NCBI RefSeq assembly: GCF_950023065.1
Contig: NC_088681.1
Location: forward strand, 42,318,836-42,382,835
Length of the DNA stretch: 64,000 nucleotides
DNA from: Planococcus citri
Taxonomy: Eukaryota; Arthropoda; Insecta; Hemiptera; Pseudococcidae
Direction: 5' to 3'
Shown here in pieces: positions 51,286 to 62,400 of this stretch (position 1 is its first letter; every line of letters begins with the position of its first letter). The position numbers and the translations under genes were made by a program. Below the pieces are notes generated by a model that did no database searches, had not been told where the DNA came from, and was given only the letters and a program-made list of their open reading frames with translations.

Positions 51286-51870
51286 ATGGATTGTAACGAT
51301 AACGTTAGCGTTATTTCTGGACCAAGATGTCGTATATGTCTGTCGGACGAGAGCCCCGAACTAATAATGCCATGTAATTGCGCAGGTGAGATCTGATTAT
51401 TTTCACCCCCATAGACATTTCCCTCCTTTAAAAAATCTCATTTCTTCGTATTATTCGCAGGAACAATGGGACTGGTTCACGCACACTGCCTAGAACACTG
51501 GGCCTCGATCAGTTGCCGATTATGTTGCGAAATTTGTAAATGCAAGTATCGAGGTCAACGTCAACTCAAATACGGAATCATTACGTCGATAATACCGTTC
51601 ATCAGGGCGAACTGGAGTTTCTCCAGGGTATTGGTTTTCATTCAAGCGTCCATTCTGTTCGCTATTGTTAATATGGAAATCGGAAAATACGGATTTAGCG
51701 TCGACGATCCGGATTTCCCCAGACCTTCGTCGTTATTTTTACTGTGGGCTTTGATAACCTTCAATTTACTCGTGTATTATATCAGTTTCAACATCGTCAG
51801 CGTTCTAGAATCGTGGAATACGTGGAGGCGAAGTCAGTTTATATTTTTATTGAGTAGAACACTCGATTAG
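51286..51870 (+). CDS. RING-CH (MARCH-type) E3 ubiquitin ligase, copy B
   Basis: Two exons: 51286-51385 and 51461-51870 (169 aa), separated by a 75 bp intron (donor CGCAG|GTGAGA, acceptor TATTCGCAG). The intron is at the same codon and phase as in copy A, giving NCAGTMGLVH. RING-CH ligands are C15, C18, C30, C32, H40, C43, C56 and C59. Two clear membrane segments follow, about residues 89-105 and 124-146, with a short loop between them. After the second comes ESWNTWRRSQFIFLL, which resembles the segment after the second helix in MARCH2/3/8-like proteins. That topology (N-terminal RING-CH, two helices, both ends cytosolic) is the family norm. An in-frame ATG with A at -3 starts the gene. It is nested in the same Side intron as copy A. 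Confidence 0.88.
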
Positions 51871-52039
51871 CCCTGAACGCAACTAATCGTATGGCAATCA
51901 AAATTTTTAACACTGTGATACAATTTTTTTTTTAGTGATTTATGTAGAAATTAAAATATTTATCTTGGTGTTTGAAACATGGCACCAGATGTTCAATTAT
52001 GAAATTACGTTTTATTTTTCATTTTACTATTTTTTTTTA

Positions 52040-52045
52040 AATAAA
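52040..52045 (+). terminator. Poly(A) signal of RING-CH copy B
   Basis: AATAAA about 170 bases after the stop at 51870 and 47 bases before the end of the antisense Ig1 exon (52092). Cleavage 10-30 bases later would end the transcript just short of that exon. Confidence 0.55.
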
Positions 52046-52091
52046 AAAGAAATATCAATTTAGCGAGCGCGTGTTTTCATCCACTTCTTAC

Positions 52092-52224
52092 CTGTAAATA
52101 GGCTTATCGTCGTTTTTTCTGAACCATAACACCATGTACACGACGTTCTGTTTATCTCGAGATTCGATATCGCAAGGTAAATTGGCTGTTTTACCCAAAA
52201 CCGCTTGGATGCTGTGTGTTTCAT
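52092..52224 (-). CDS. Side-family exon: N-terminal half of Ig1
   Basis: First visible exon, 133 bp. The acceptor is TATTTCAG before 52224 and the donor is CAG|GTAAGA after 52092. It enters in phase 1 (first two bases complete a codon) and leaves in phase 2. The product reads about ETHSIQAVLG..ANLPCDIES..VLWFRKNDDKPIY, the A to C strands of an Ig domain with its first cysteine (LPCDI) and core tryptophan (LWFRK). No start codon or signal peptide is present, so at least one more 5' exon must lie at higher coordinates. The donor lies 47 bases from the poly(A) signal of the convergent RING-CH gene at 51286-51870. Confidence 0.9.
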
Positions 52225-53404
52225 CTGAAATATTCAAAGAAGAAAAAAAAAAGCTAATAATAATTCAAACAAACAGAATATAGGTATCATATACTAGTAA
52301 TTTTATTTCAAACGTATGCTCGTACAAAGGCCTGAAATTTTCTACATATCGAGTGCTTATACTCTGTTTACATCACTTCATCCTGTATATAGGAATTTTC
52401 TATATACATACCTACTTCATCGTAACATACCTATTACCTACATATGTATCTATGTAGCTTATGCTTTACCTACTCATATGGGTTATACGATATAAACTAT
52501 AAAATTGTAAAGGAAGTTTATAGCTGATGTATTTTGCGTTTTTTTTTCTATCTCTCTATCTCAACTTTAAATATTTTACTCAGCTAGGTGTATTGTTATT
52601 TTTGTTTGAAACGCTTTTACGCGATATAATACGTTTAATGTTGGTACATGTAGAGATGTACATACCAGCATTTGTTCCAGACTATATGATGGTTATCGTT
52701 GTGCTCGTGTCTTTTTCTTGTAAGCTGTGCATTTTTCATAAGACAATACCCTAATTTGGGACCTTTCGAGAAATTTGAGTTTTTCAAGGAAATGAAAATT
52801 CAAACAATGGAACAGGGAGAAGGAGGGAGCTGAATAGGTGAACGAATTTACCGAATAAAAAATTCATTTACAATTTACCGTCGTGTATCTGGGGTATGGA
52901 CTGGCCATTTTCCGTACCAATTTTTGATCATATGAGAAGGGTAGAATGAGGGTTTATAGTGTAGGTACCTGGCTACTCCCCAATTCGAAAAAAAAAGGTA
53001 TCAACATACCTACATGGCGATGTACCTACTATTTCGGTGTCAGAAACCTGCGTTGGATTTCCATGCATCTGAGTCTCAAAGAAGGGAAAATTACAATTTT
53101 TGAATCCCAGATTGCCCAATGAGAAGTAGGGGTCAGAAAAACTTAATTTTCTCAATTTGTTACTGGTTGGAAAAAATTAATCAGGGTGGCGAAGAAGATG
53201 GTCCGGTAACTTGAAATATGTATTCAAACTATCGGGCCCTTTATTACCTAAAACGATCGAGAGGGCACTTTTCAAAATTACTTGAGATTTCTATAGAGAA
53301 ATTTGAAAACTCGTTGGAGGCTCCAAAAAGGTCAAATTGCAGTAGTTTTCGAATAGAGTGATATTGTGGATACACCAGACGACATCTCCCTGAAAAACCA
53401 ATAT

Positions 53405-53720
53405 TCCTACCTTTTTTGAATTTTTTTTTTTTTTTCACTTTCTATGAAATTTAAAAATTAGTCAAAAATTCACTTTTGAAGCCACACTCCTAGAATTTTG
53501 CTATTACCATCGAAAACGTTTGAGAGAGACCCAATGAGTGCTGACAGAAGTTGTATGGGTTGAGGTTTATTTTTACCCTTCTAGAGCGATTTGTTTCTAG
53601 AGAAAATAAAAAAATCACTGGAGACGTCAGAATGGCCCAAAATCAATAGTACCTATGTAGTTGATGTGTGAGAGCTGAACTGAAAAAATTATTTATACAT
53701 TATGGCTCACTTTGCTCAAA
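53405..53720. repeat. Dispersed repeat family, copy 3
   Basis: Contains TAGTCAAAAATTCACTTTTG, CTAGAGCGATTTGTTTCTAG and GACGTCAGAATGG, then GTTGATGTGTGAGAGCTGAA, matching copies 1 and 2 in order. Confidence 0.7.
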
Positions 53721-56524
53721 AAAATTCATGTTTCATGAAAAAGTTTTACAAAATTGCTCTTAAAAAGATTTTTTTAATTTCATAAATTTTCAAAAATTTG
53801 CCAAAAACTGATAATGTACTTTATGGTACCTTAAAATTTTGGTCACGGAAATCTCAGCCTTTAGGATATGCTCATATTTTGATCTAGCTTACTTACAATT
53901 AGTTTTGTTCAAATTGGAGATTGCCAGTTTCAAGAGGTTGTTCGTCTGAAAAAATACGTTTCAACTATTTTAAATGAAATGCCCTTCGACTTATCAAGAT
54001 GGATTAAAATATATCACTCACTTCGAAAATAACGATGATTGATTTCAATTTTGGACCCCAAACCGCGAATTCCAGTTCGAAATTAAATGTTTTCAGTGAA
54101 TTATCGTGATCTGGAGTCTGGACAAAAACTATTTTTGTTGACCTATTGAAATGTATTGAAATTTTGCACAGAACTCAAAAATAATTATGATTTTCACGTA
54201 GATCTGAGAGTTAAAATTTTTGGCTTTGAAAATGGGATTTTTTGAAAAGAATTTTCTTGATTCAGACGAAAACTATTTTTTTCTTGCCCTATTTGAGAAG
54301 TTGGATTAAAATTTTGCACAGAACTCAAATGACAATGAATTTTGCTGTGACCCCAGAACATACATTTCTTACCCTAAAAATTGACAATCATTTTCATCAA
54401 TTTTCCCGATTATGATAAAACACACTCTTTCGATCGATCAAAGCAGATTAAAATGTCATGCTGAATTTGAAAATGAGAATATTAAAAATATCAGTTTTTT
54501 TTTCTGAAAGTTGTTAAAATATTAATTTGTTTTGCTGAAATTCCAAAAATTTACCAAAAAATTATAATTTTTGAGTTTGGATGATTTCATTTTTGAAGTG
54601 GAAGCGGAAATCGTTCTTAATTTTGGATTTTTGACAAAATCTTAGTCTAGGTATTTACTTTAATTACTTAGTCGAAAATTGTTTTTTTTTGAGTTCTGTG
54701 CAAAATTTTTAAACGTTTCAAAAGGCAGATTATGTTCAAGTCCAGATCGAAAAAATTTACAAGAAATTTTAATTTTTGAAGCTAAAAAATCAAAATTATG
54801 ATTTATGTATGAAATAATTATTATTTTTCAGTTCAGTACAAAATTTCACTACATTTCAAATGGTCACAAGAATGGTTTTTATTCAAAAATTCATTTAAAA
54901 AATCCATTTTGGAAGCTAAAAATTTCGGTTTGGGAACAACTGTAAAAAAACGGAGAGGGCAAATCATTTCTCCACGCAGGTTAGATCAGATCCTATTGGA
55001 GCCAATTTCGCAATGTTTAGCACTTTCTATTCGAGAATTAAAAATAATAAAATTTAGAAAAATTTTAAAATTTCGAAGTTCGTTATTTCAATTTCTATTT
55101 TTATTGTTACCTATTTTTTTTTGGGTCATTGAAAATTTCTCGTATTATTTTTATATTATCCAAGAAAAGTAAATATAGATTTTGGAATTACCTACAATTT
55201 TATAATACAGATCTAATCTAAAAATGGACTTGAAATTATCGGAAAATCAGTTGAAAATTCACAATACTCAACCAAGCTTGCTTTGACAGCTCGTTCAAAA
55301 TGTTTCAGAATTTTATGTGGAACTGTAGTCATTGTATTTTGTAAAATTTCATTCGCAATGTCATTCAAAATTCAAATACAAAAACTGAAATGTCGAGTCC
55401 GAAGAAAGAATGCCTAAGGCTCTTCAAAGACTTACACCGGATAAAATTTAGAGCATTTTTGTAAATGTTATTAGGTAGGTACTTGGAGAGCATCTTAAAC
55501 GATACGATAAATGAGCGAGGTAGTGGGTGTAGGTGTACTTTTTGCAACGTAAGTTGAGATTTTATTCCACTTCTCGCCATCATCGCCTCCCTGATTTTCT
55601 CTTCGTCTCGACAGCAAGAAGGGTGATGGTAGTCTGCATATACCATATGCGAGAAAAGGACAACAGCAGGAAGCAGAAGGAAACTAATGGAACGAGGCAG
55701 AGGTATCTTGGTTGCTGCTCGTGGAAGCAGCCAAAGCCAAGTCAAGAGTGGAGAAACGCGAAATACGAAACTATATTATTAAAATTAACGAGAAGATAAA
55801 TTAAAGTGGCATTGTTCAAGCACCTAAAGCACCTTCATCTTTATTCTAAACCGTGGTGGAGCCATAAGGTATGGCTGTAGGGAAATGGGACGCTGCTTCA
55901 AGGTGGAAACAACTCTCTAGGCTCTTTCTCTTCTAGAGAGTTTTTAAATTAATTTTTTGCTCACGGTGTAGGTAAATGTAAACCACCGCCGCAGATATCA
56001 CCGAAAGATGATGCGCCAAGTCATACCCGTAAGACTTATAATAGGGTGGAATGAAAAATTGTTTTTTTTTTTTAGATTTCCAAATTTCTCAAGGAATGAA
56101 TATTGAACTTTGTTTGTTTCAAATAAGTGAATATTGAGGTTGGCTGATTTTAGAAAAAAAGTTTTAAAGAATTTTCAACTTGAAATATTTTTTTGGTGAC
56201 TTATTAAAATGTACATATTAAATTTTATAAACTGAATAAAAAAATGAAATTCTCAAATTACAACCAAAACACTCACTCATTTTTCTAAGTGAATCTGTTG
56301 AAAATTATTATTAAAAAATTCATTCCAAATCATTACAGAAACGTTCTTCACTAGATCAAAAATCAAATTCCAAATCGTCTCCAAAAAAAAATCATTATTG
56401 AGATCATAATAAAAAATTTCAAAGTCGCACACAAAAACCTATTCTAAAATAATTATTATACGAAAAAAAAAATATTTATAATCATTTCAGAAAATTTCAA
56501 TAAAATCTCTGGTGAAAATTATGA

Positions 56525-56720
56525 TATGATCGAATCAGATCTGATTTGTCAAGTTTGATCAGGTTTGATCGAATCTGATCAATCAGGTTTGATCGAATCT
56601 GATCAATCAGGTTTGAACAAATCTAATCCGATTAAAACCTTGCTCTGATCCGGTCTGATCAAGTCAGATCGAATCCAAGGAAACGTACGGATCTGATTCT
56701 GGTCAGGTTCAATCATTGCT
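56525..56720. repeat. Degenerate TCTGATCAATCAGGTTTGATCGA repeat
   Basis: GATCAATCAGGTTTGATCGA is repeated in tandem, then decays into CTGATC words. A few related words occur at 16425-16500 after GACCTT array 2. Confidence 0.7.
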
Positions 56721-57128
56721 CGCTGGGATCTAACACTGAAAACTAATTTGAAATCCAAGGTCATCATGGGAAAAATTTGCAGAATTATTAAAAAAAAAAT
56801 TGAATTTAAATCACGAGAAAATTCATTCATTCATTCATTTTACATAACGAGAAATTTTCAAACTGAATAAACAAAATGAAATTCTAAATCACTTCTGGTC
56901 CAAAAATCACAAAAATAAAACTTACCTACCTATCTACCAACAACTATTACAAAAAAATCAAAATTACATTACCTTGAATTGCCTATCTATTTCCCTGAAA
57001 AAAATTTAAGTCATGAGAAAAATTCTAAACTGAATTTAAAAAAAAAAATCTAAATCATTCTAAAAATCACAAAAAAATTGTAAAAAATCCTTCGTATTAC
57101 GAAAAAAATGAAACAAAACGCAAACATA

Positions 57129-57179
57129 CAGAGAACCTTTTTTGTAGGAAATTTAATTTTCTACAAAAAACGTTCTCTG
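57129..57179. repeat. 51-base palindrome
   Basis: CAGAGAACCTTTTTTGTAGG and, inverted, CAGAGAACGTTTTTTGTAGA form arms around a short AATTTAATTT centre. It could be an isolated foldback or a hairpin RNA. Confidence 0.7.
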
Positions 57180-57961
57180 CACATTCAAGCTATCTTCAAA
57201 ACTGAAGGACATAGGTGAGTTTAAAAATACCTGCTTCACATTATACCTCACTTACGTGTGAAAATTTGAAAAAAAAATCAGTCCATTCCTCCAAAACCCT
57301 CGTTTCAAAAATTTTTCAACTTTCTGGAAGAGGTAAAAATGAAACACGTGAAAAACAACGTTTGAAAATCTGGTCGTTGAAAAGCCCGCATCTGCATTTC
57401 GAATCGGAAAAATTTAATAATATTTTTCAAACGATAATTCATCAAGTTAACGCATTAAAAAATTGAAAAATTGTCGCGTTAGAGAGATAAAATGTGAAAT
57501 ATTGGCAGGTGAGATAAATAAATATCAACACAGACTTGTAAAGCAATTCGTACACCTGACGTAGGTAATATATAATTTTCAGTATTTGTTCAAAAGTAGA
57601 TACAACGATAATTTACCTTCGGTAATGTAATTTTCGGTTTAATTTTAAACCAAAACGAAAACTTTTTAAAACCGTTCTAAAAATGTTGCGTTACACAAAC
57701 GATGACTGCTGCGTTTGCTTTATTAAATTAAAATTAACGGTAACGAGTCTCTATAAATATAGCTACATGTGTTTACCTGAATGCGGCGTTAATTGTCGCC
57801 ATTTATAAAATACGTATTTGCGGCTGTACGAATTTTTTTTCAATCATTCTCACACTACCACTTTACTTCAATTTAGTTGTAATTGTTCCGCGAAACTTGC
57901 TCCTCGGATATTTATTCACGTTTCTGGTGACGAGTTAGAAATTGATTTAAAAAAATTGACA

Positions 57962-58846
57962 ATGTTGATGTTAAATATCCCTCATGGAATCTTGGCCAAC
58001 TCCAACTCCAGCTCCAGCCCCAGCCAGATTAGGCCAGAAGTAATACAACAAGGACGATGTGCTGGAATGCCGTTATATATTCGATGCCCGATTTGCCAGC
58101 AGGAATTTAAGCAGAAATCTACTCTGTTGCAACACGGCTGCGTACATATCGAATCGAGACCATACCCTTGCGTCGAATGTGGCATGCGATTTCGTCAACA
58201 GAGCCATCTCACTCAACATTTTCGTATTCATACCAACGAGAAACCATTCGCTTGCCGATATTGCGATCGTGCTTTCCGTCAACGTACCATTTTAAATCAA
58301 CATCTCAGAATACACACCGGCGAAAAACCCTACAAATGTGTCCAATGTGGTAAAGATTTCCGTCAGAAAGCGATCCTAGATCAGCACACGAGAACCCATC
58401 AAGGTAAAAGACCATTCTGCTGCCCTATGCCGAGCTGTAGACATCGATTCGGTACCGAGCAAGAGGTCAAGATGCATTTGGACAGTCACACGAATCCTCA
58501 TTCGTCTAAGAAACGTATATCTTTGGAGAGTAAAATGCCACCACTTTACGGATCTGGCGTAATGTTGAATTCGTATCCTTCTATGATGAAACCAGAATGG
58601 TATTTTTCTCAATATTATTTCAATAATCAGCAACTTTATCAGTCGAGAGTAGGATCTGCTTTCCAGACATCGCCTGTTGGAGCCTCGTCGTTGGTTAATA
58701 ACAAAGCGAGTGATTTTAATGGATTTCTAGGTTCGTTACCTATTAATGCATCCCAGTCTCAGTCTCAAGTCATGGTATCCAGTGGCATGGAGTTTAGACT
58801 ACCGATGAGTCCTATTCTAGCTCCTCCGATACCCGTTGTACAGTAA
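57962..58846 (+). CDS. C2H2 zinc-finger protein, five fingers
   Basis: A 294 aa protein, apparently in one exon. Fingers: C42/C45/H58/H62, C70/C73/H86/H90, C98/C101/H114/H118, C126/C129/H142/H146, and C154/C159/H172/H176 (the last with a C-x4-C knuckle). Linkers are near TGEKP. Fingers 1 to 4 have almost the same helix start (F-K/R-Q-x-x-x-L-x-Q-H), so they may read a repeated DNA motif. The tail (residues 177-294) is rich in S, Q, N, P and M and looks disordered. It is likely a nuclear DNA-binding regulator; I do not recognise the specific gene. I chose ATG 57962 (A at -3). The frame stays open up to a TAA at 57806 without another ATG, and an acceptor-like TTCAATTTAG ends at 57876, so an upstream coding exon is possible. 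TATAAAA at 57804 is a weak promoter candidate. Confidence 0.85.
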   Translation: MLMLNIPHGILANSNSSSSPSQIRPEVIQQGRCAGMPLYIRCPICQQEFKQKSTLLQHGCVHIESRPYPCVECGMRFRQQSHLTQHFRIHTNEKPFACRYCDRAFRQRTILNQHLRIHTGEKPYKCVQCGKDFRQKAILDQHTRTHQGKRPFCCPMPSCRHRFGTEQEVKMHLDSHTNPHSSKKRISLESKMPPLYGSGVMLNSYPSMMKPEWYFSQYYFNNQQLYQSRVGSAFQTSPVGASSLVNNKASDFNGFLGSLPINASQSQSQVMVSSGMEFRLPMSPILAPPIPVVQ

Positions 58847-59442
58847 CTTATCTTTCCAAAGTTAATCGAGTTTGTTGAATAGGTACTGAATTTTTTCCAA
58901 AATTGATTCTTAAAAACAGTTATCGCGAAATATTTTGTGTAGTTTAACTTGTGAAGATGAAAAGTCATCATTTTAGTGCAGTTTGATTTCTTATCGGTTA
59001 CCTATATTTTTAAACAAATATAATGCCAAAGGTACATTCAAAGTGGCTTCTCGTAAACTTATGCATCATTTTGTACACATTTTTTCTTCCTCCGAGGGAT
59101 TGTTGTTTTATTTTTTCGTAAGTACGCGGATACTTTTTGACCTGCTGAAAGAATTCGAAATGAAGTAAAATATATATTTTTTATACAGCTGAAATCAAAT
59201 TATAATGCTACTTTTATTTCGCGAATTCAAATTTTATTTTGTTTTATTTCATTTTTTCAGAAAAAAATTAAGTTAAGTATTTGAATTTTTCATGTTTCTT
59301 GAAATTTTTATGCTGAATTTTTTTCTGTTTTGCATTCTCATTTTAAAAGTACATATTTTTTTTCCTGGTTTAGTCATAAGTAATATTTTAACAGCCCTTT
59401 CTGTAATTGGCTAACGCTGTTGAAAGAGCATAAATTTTGTAA

Positions 59443-59448
59443 AATAAA
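59443..59448 (+). terminator. Possible poly(A) signal of the zinc-finger gene
   Basis: AATAAA about 600 bases after the stop at 58846. The region between is AT-rich and noncoding, which suits a 3' UTR. The assignment rests only on position. Confidence 0.4.
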
Positions 59449-62400
59449 AATAATGAAAAAAATTGCCATGGGTTTGTTAATTTTTTCAGCATTTAAATTA
59501 AAAATGTGAGAGTACCGATCGCGAAATATAATGTCGGAGGATTTTGACCGAATTCAGCGAAGACTTTCACATATTTTGAGTTAAAAGTCACTGAAAAAAA
59601 AATGGAGCTTCGGATGTGCCTCTGGAGGGGAGCTATGGTTCTTCAAAGAGGTAGCATTTTTGAAAAAATCGTGGTTTTTCGCTCTTTTTGAAAATTTTTT
59701 CCTTCCAGTATACTTTAGAATAATTACCTACCTATTTTAAAACATCGAAAGATATCATTTCTGAAACTGGGGAAACATTTTGGAATGCCATTGTGCCAAT
59801 TTTTCAACCATAATTCCAATTTGCAAAAATTAAAAAAAAAATACTCAACCAAAAACTTTACCAATTTTTTTCGGTTTTTTAAAATGAACGATAATGTCCA
59901 AAAAATTGACACCATTGGACTCCAAAATATTTCCTCAGATACAGAAATGATACTTTTCAATGTTTGAAGAAATTTTCAAAAAAATGTTGGGTTATTCTCA
60001 GCCTAGCGCAATTATTTTGGCAATGGAAGTCCAAATCTGGTTTAAATAGTAAATTTTCCACCCCCTCCCCCACTGAGATGAAAAATTCGTGTTTTCTGAA
60101 ATGTATTTCTAATGCTAAGAAAGAATAAGTACGTGAAATTTTTTCTATTTTCACGATTTTTCATTGATTTATGGCGTTTTGAAATGCTCAAGCGAACAAC
60201 GGTAAAATTTTTGGAAACAATTTTAAACCACCTCTGCTTCAACTGATTGCGCTAACGAAAAAAAATGAAAAATAATTCAAACATGTACAAAATAATACCT
60301 ACAACCTTACAAATCTACCAGAATTTGTTGAGATAATGTTGTGACATTGAAAATTTTGTATTACCCGTGGAATTTTTTCTTTCTGCTTAACAAAGAAAGT
60401 ACATATTTGAAGTGACAGAAAAATTTTCGAACCAGAAAAAATCTGAATAGAAAGAGCCTATACCTACAAAAATACATTTTTGGTGTATTTTTTGAAATCA
60501 AATTTTGATTTAAAAAAACATGAGAAGAACAAAATTTTATCAAATTGTTCTAAAAAGTTGACATTGATACTACTTGCCTCCTTCCTCCCTTCCAATTTGA
60601 TTGGAAATGGTTTTGAAATGTTTTGAGCAGTTTCGGAGCTTCCTGTAGATTTTTTTTTAAGTTGAAATTTGCACAGGTACCTAGTTGATTTTTCTTGCCT
60701 TGGAATTTTTCAAATTTTGGTAAAAAGTTTTCAAAAAATGTTTAAAATAAAAACAACATTGATCCAAGCAAGGCAAGGGAAAAATATTTCGAAAATGTAT
60801 GTAATTATAATTCAAGAAGTACATACATCGAAAACGACATTATTTTTAAAGTTATTTGAGAAAATCCAGAAAAAAATGGGCATTGTGTCATTGGCTGACC
60901 GTGGAAAAGGCAGCTGATAGGATTCTGTTAATTAAAAAAAATGAATTAAAAATGAGGATTCGAGTGAAATTCGCGAAGCAGTTTTCGAACTACAACTAAT
61001 AACAATAATAATAATAAATACTTATACCTATAAGTTAATAGGAGAAAATAAGAATATCCAAAAATTCAAAGTTTTATACGTTTTCATTGAATTTAGTCAA
61101 ACATCTGTAATGTGTATCTGAGATTAGATGAGTCAAATGGTCCATTATTATTTTCAACCCTAACGAAAAAGTGTGCAATAAAAATTGTAATTAAAGCTAG
61201 ATTTTATTACCCGTAGATAGTTACTTGGAATTTTCGCTCATCGCATTTTTCCTCGTAAACCCTTCCTCTCCCTTTCCAATACGAGTAGGTACAAAAAATC
61301 TTGAAAGAACTGGCAGAAAAATCCGAAAAGCCATTTTTGATTCGTCGACTGTTTTAATAAAATCAATCCAAATCGTAAAACGCAACTCGCTTTCAACACT
61401 CATTCGTCTTTCTTTTTTTCCTTTCTTTTGCTTTTTTTCCTATTTATTTATTTACCACGTCCGCGTCAATCGTTAAATGAACTGAAACAACGCTTTTTAC
61501 ATTTCAGTATAAACACACGGGCGAGTAAGTCGAGGAAGCTGGGAAAAAATACCCATATATCAACACACCTGAACCCGTAGCGGGTGTTGTGTTTTTTTCT
61601 CCTTTTTTTTTTCGTCGACTTCACATCCTTCAACGCGAGTTGCTGTAGAGAGTGGAGTCCAACGGGAGGGAGAAGAAGTAGTGAATGAATGAAAGTGGGT
61701 AAAAGCTCAACTATATACGACAATCGCTCCGGTGTAGTTTTCCTGTTTGTCGGTTGTTTGAAATTTTGGTGGATGTTTTTCGTGCCTTTTATCACATATT
61801 TATATTAAAATGTCGCGTTGAGTATTCGCTACCGTCTTCATGGCTGAGAGTTTACCTGCAATGTACCCTCGTGTATGTTTAAGTAGACGTAGACGTGCCT
61901 AATATCTATGAGCAAGATTATGTATAGCTATCAGCAAAGTACGCATTCGCTGGGGATGAATTATTTTTCTTTGCAAAAAGGTTTGGATTTTTGATTAACA
62001 CGAAGAAAGATCTCAAAATGTTGAAAATTTTTTGGTTTATATGCAGAGGTCATTGATCATTTATACTTAGCAGCATTCTACTCGCGGAAAATTTTAATTT
62101 TTTTCTGAGATGGCTTGTTTTTGAGACATTTTGATTGAACTTTGGTTCGACTTGAATTCGTTGATTGTGAAGAAAAAGAACCTTTTTTCAATTTTTTCAT
62201 CGCAAAAAATTAATTTTTGATAAAACTAAGTAAGGTTTCTTCAGAAAAAAAAAATGAAGATAGTTCAATTGGTCATGCTTGGGGAACTCAGAAAACACAC
62301 GGAGAAGACCAAAACTACTATCAGAGACAGATTGCGGCATCCAAATTCCAAAATTGATACATTCGAATGTTGTATAGGTATAAATTCAAACAACAATCCT

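Larger units (their letters stand above)
40119..52091 (-). other. Side intron (12.0 kb) hosting two antisense genes
   Basis: Splits the Ig1 domain. It contains inverted repeats 40814-42239, a dispersed-repeat copy (43550-43855), RING-CH copy A, two MITEs (48259-48877 and 49218-49757), a solo LTR (50381-50945) and RING-CH copy B. The stretches 42250-43550, 43860-45320 and 46480-48250 are AT-rich with diffuse repeat words and no gene that I can support. Confidence 0.75.
1646..52224 (-). other. Sidestep-family Ig receptor gene, partial (nine exons, Ig1-Ig5)
   Basis: Gene-level entry. In transcript order the exons are 52224-52092, 40118-39910, 23512-23402, 23317-23114, 20196-20051, 19947-19794, 18302-18172, 9109-8950 and 1942-1646. 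Every junction has AG..GT borders and a matching phase, and the frame stays open throughout. The product is five C2-type Ig domains, each with its cysteine pair and core tryptophan. Linker motifs (LTVIVPP, LHLRPLY, KLNIVYPP, LRVKYVPVC) and the Ig5 signature WVFNNS are what I know from insect Side proteins. Family members are type I membrane proteins with an FN3 domain, a membrane helix and a cytoplasmic tail after Ig5, and they act as neuronal ligands of Beat receptors. Those C-terminal parts and the signal peptide are not seen here. Flies have eight paralogues (side to side-VIII); I cannot say which this matches. Borders between Ig domains are all phase 1; introns inside Ig1 to Ig4 are phase 2, 1, 0 and 0. 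Confidence 0.9.
52225..57805. other. Flanking or intronic DNA upstream of the first visible Side exon
   Basis: Contains dispersed-repeat copy 3 with related sequence up to about 54600, a GC-richer stretch at 55480-55800, a TCTGATCAATCAGG simple repeat (56525-56720) and a short palindrome (57129-57179). No signal-peptide exon could be identified. Confidence 0.6.

Noticed and set aside
55365..55745. Long minus-strand frame with a hydrophobic, signal-like stretch
   Set aside because: It begins at TTG, has no ATG before the hydrophobic part, and shows no family motif. Kept only as a weak candidate exon in the findings.
57818..57961. N-terminal extension of the zinc-finger protein
   Set aside because: The extended frame starts at TTG and contains no ATG until 57962. 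The sequence before that reads as 5' UTR or intron end.
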